DNA from: Karalla daura
Lineage: Eukaryota; Chordata; Actinopteri; Chaetodontiformes; Leiognathidae
Length of the DNA stretch: 64,000 nt
Direction of reading: 5' to 3'
NCBI GenBank assembly: GCA_029224185.1
Contig: CM055196.1
Span: 3,437,001 to 3,501,000, forward strand
Below, piece after piece: positions 62,260 to 64,000 of this stretch (its first letter is position 1; each line of letters starts with the position of its first letter). The notes under the pieces are model-generated. The model saw only the letters and a program-made list of their open reading frames with translations, ran no database searches and was not told the DNA's origin. The position numbers and the translations under genes were made by a program.

Positions 62260-62345
62260 CCCCCCCCCCCCCCCCCCCCTCCTCCCCCCCCCCCCCCCCC
62301 CCCCCCCGCCCACCCACCCACCACCACCACCACCACACACACACA
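62260..62345. repeat. poly-C / (CCA) / (CA) compound low-complexity tract
   Basis: C runs of 20 (62260-62279) and 24 (62284-62307) separated by TCCT, then CCCA and CCA units, then CA repeats. Confidence 0.92.
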
Positions 62346-62477
62346 CACACACGCCATCACTCTCCCGCTGCATCGAACTCCGGGCCCCGGGTAGCAGGAG
62401 GAGGGAGGCGAGGCGCCCCCGCCCGAGTGACCCTGCCTGTCAATGCAGCCGAACGATCGGCCCGTGGCTCAGCTTTT

Positions 62478-62498
62478 ACGATATGCTGAGCATATCGT
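62478..62498. other. 21-bp perfect palindrome with 3-nt centre
   Basis: ACGATATGC-TGA-GCATATCGT, arms of 9 bp. It is flanked by ordinary sequence and not part of a tandem repeat. Confidence 0.9.
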
Positions 62499-63592
62499 TC
62501 GTCAAAGACAACCTTTCGGGTTTCCAGAGCGCTCTGTGGCGCTTCTGTTGACGGAGTCGGAACCACGCCAAACTAGGAAAAACGGACCCCACCTCTCGCA
62601 CCCTTCTTATGCTCCCAACACGTGAGTGGACAGGGGACAGGGGAGGCGGCGTGCTCCCCTCCCCCTCCCCCTCGATCGATACCAATGGCCGTGAAAAGGA
62701 TCGCCTTCGCGGCCCGGGATAGCACGGGATCGGCGTCGTCGCCTCGACGCACTTGAGCGATTTGGCGGGGGGGGGTTTTAATCGTCTGATAGGCCGCAGA
62801 GGGGCGTCTGCGGCCCGCGGGCCGGAGCTCGCGCGCAGCAGCGGGGAATCAATGCGGAGACGGAATGATTAGCAGGGCATCGACCCTCGAGGAGAAATAC
62901 ACTTGATCATGAAAAAGGGGATTTACAGAAGTTTAGGCCGCTTGAAACAGTTACAAGAAGCCGTGGCAGGCTCTATACCAACGTACTCCATTTCTTATTC
63001 TCTTCCATAATCCGTGAAAGCCGCGGTTCCTGGTCACCTGAAGATTCAGCCTTTATATATATATATAACATACAGGAAGGCACGTAAACAGTTGTTTCGG
63101 GGCAAATGCTGACGGACGGGTTGACAATGTTCCCGCAGCAATCATCAACATCAGCGACGACTGCCATTCCCGCGTGGCATCGCGCCACGTCCCTCGTGGC
63201 TTTTTAGAAACAGACATTATGGTTCGGTCTCACGCAGGTGGGACACACAGCAGTCCGCTAAAGCCAACGCGGCCCCGAGCCCTAACCCGAACTGAGTAAA
63301 ATGATTGTGAGAAAGGGGCTTCAAGCTTCACGGCTTCAAACGGAGACGTCCTGAGGAGCTCGGCTGGGCGTAGACGCTACACAGAGGCGTACTTTTCAAA
63401 GGGACGCGTGCAGAGAGTTCAAACCGGGAGACGGACGACCTCCACGTCAAAACGCACACCGCCAAACCCCCGAGAGCGGCGGACCGCCAAAAAGACGGCG
63501 GGCGCCGCGGCACAAAGGCGAGGCCGGGGCCCGTCGGACATCCGGACCTGCGTCCAGATCACGTTTTACAGCGCCGGCCCGGGATGCCTGCG

Positions 63593-63692
63593 NNNNNNNN
63601 NNNNNNNNNNNNNNNNNNNNNNNNNNNNNNNNNNNNNNNNNNNNNNNNNNNNNNNNNNNNNNNNNNNNNNNNNNNNNNNNNNNNNNNNNNNN
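63593..63692. other. assembly gap (100 N)
   Basis: Exactly 100 N near the right edge, in GC-rich noncoding sequence. Confidence 0.99.
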
Positions 63693-64000
63693 TGAGCTGC
63701 GGCAGCCGTACTGCTGACTCGGCTGCGTTAACACAGGCCTCAGGGTAATGCAGAGGACCATCAACTGCATAAGGATTCACCTTCTTCCCATCTCTAATCC
63801 CGCCTTCCTTCCTCCCTCTCCTCTCGACCACGTTTCGCGCCCCCACCCCACGTGCCCTCCGCGCGTCAGGACCCAACTCTTTCCTCCAACATCGCCCTAA
63901 CCCTCATCCCTGCGTCCTCCTCACGCCAAAGCCTGCCCACTCTCTTGAGTGCCGCCTCGAGGGCCTTAATCCCGCTCGCGCGGCAGAAGGGGGGGCGAGG

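Larger units (their letters stand above)
39973..64000. other. upstream flank of tspan9: noncoding, no second gene recognised
   Basis: Twenty-four kilobases on the 5' side of tspan9, either intergenic or an intron behind a more distal noncoding first exon. In human the neighbour on this side is TEAD4. I looked for TEA-domain and YAP-binding-domain peptides in the translations and found none. Contents by stretch: 40000-43700 is GC-rich with GA, poly-C and G-rich tracts; 43761-44154 is the GGAT/GGAC array; 44400-48500 is GC-rich low complexity; 48650-49060 is a LINE relic; 49100-56400 is mixed sequence with poly-C, CA and ACC repeats; 56395-56690 is an AT-rich island; 57647-58500 is the 192-bp tandem array; 58550-64000 has GT/CA repeats, poly-C and unremarkable sequence. 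Confidence 0.6.

Noticed and set aside
39973..64000. TEAD4 orthologue expected from human gene order
   Set aside because: No TEA-domain or C-terminal TEAD peptide was seen in the translated frames; it probably lies beyond the right edge or is not syntenic here.

Overview
The window is vertebrate, almost certainly teleost fish, nuclear DNA. The evidence is an intron-split tetraspanin gene with canonical GT-AG splice sites, a SINE-like repeat and L2-type LINE remnants of kinds common in fish, interstitial (CCCTAA)n telomeric repeats, and very dense microsatellites. Three runs of exactly 100 N are scaffold gaps. The sequence is GC-rich and rich in CpG. Long poly-G/poly-C runs (up to 39 bases) greatly outnumber poly-A runs. 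There are no bacterial-style operons, and almost every long open frame is a by-product of GC-rich or repetitive sequence.

Only one gene is supported: tspan9 (tetraspanin-9) on the minus strand. Its first coding exon is at 38957-39019, with the exon probably starting at 39036. Its second coding exon is at 1168-1358. They are separated by a 37.6 kb intron that fills more than half of the window. The later exons, from residue 86 to the end, lie beyond the left edge. Coding exon 2 carries a one-base deletion that breaks the frame at codon 46; an assembly error is the likelier explanation. The 5' end (39037-39872) is a CpG-dense region with a candidate noncoding first exon ending at a good donor at 39417, and it is interrupted by a scaffold gap. 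The right third (39973-64000) is the upstream flank, or a further 5' noncoding intron; no second gene could be recognised there.

The intron and flank hold the noteworthy structures: a SINE-like copy followed by a telomeric-repeat block (9281-9954); two abutting telomeric-repeat palindromes (24945-25000); an L2-like LINE 3' end whose ORF contains an in-frame 36-bp minisatellite (26084-26530); a perfect 14-bp hairpin (32095-32126); a 394-bp GGAT/GGAC array (43761-44154); a second LINE relic with the YADD reverse-transcriptase motif (48650-49060); and a tandem array of about 192-bp units (57647-58500) in which each unit carries a perfect or near-perfect 13-bp Maf recognition element. The last is the most interesting candidate for undescribed regulatory DNA.
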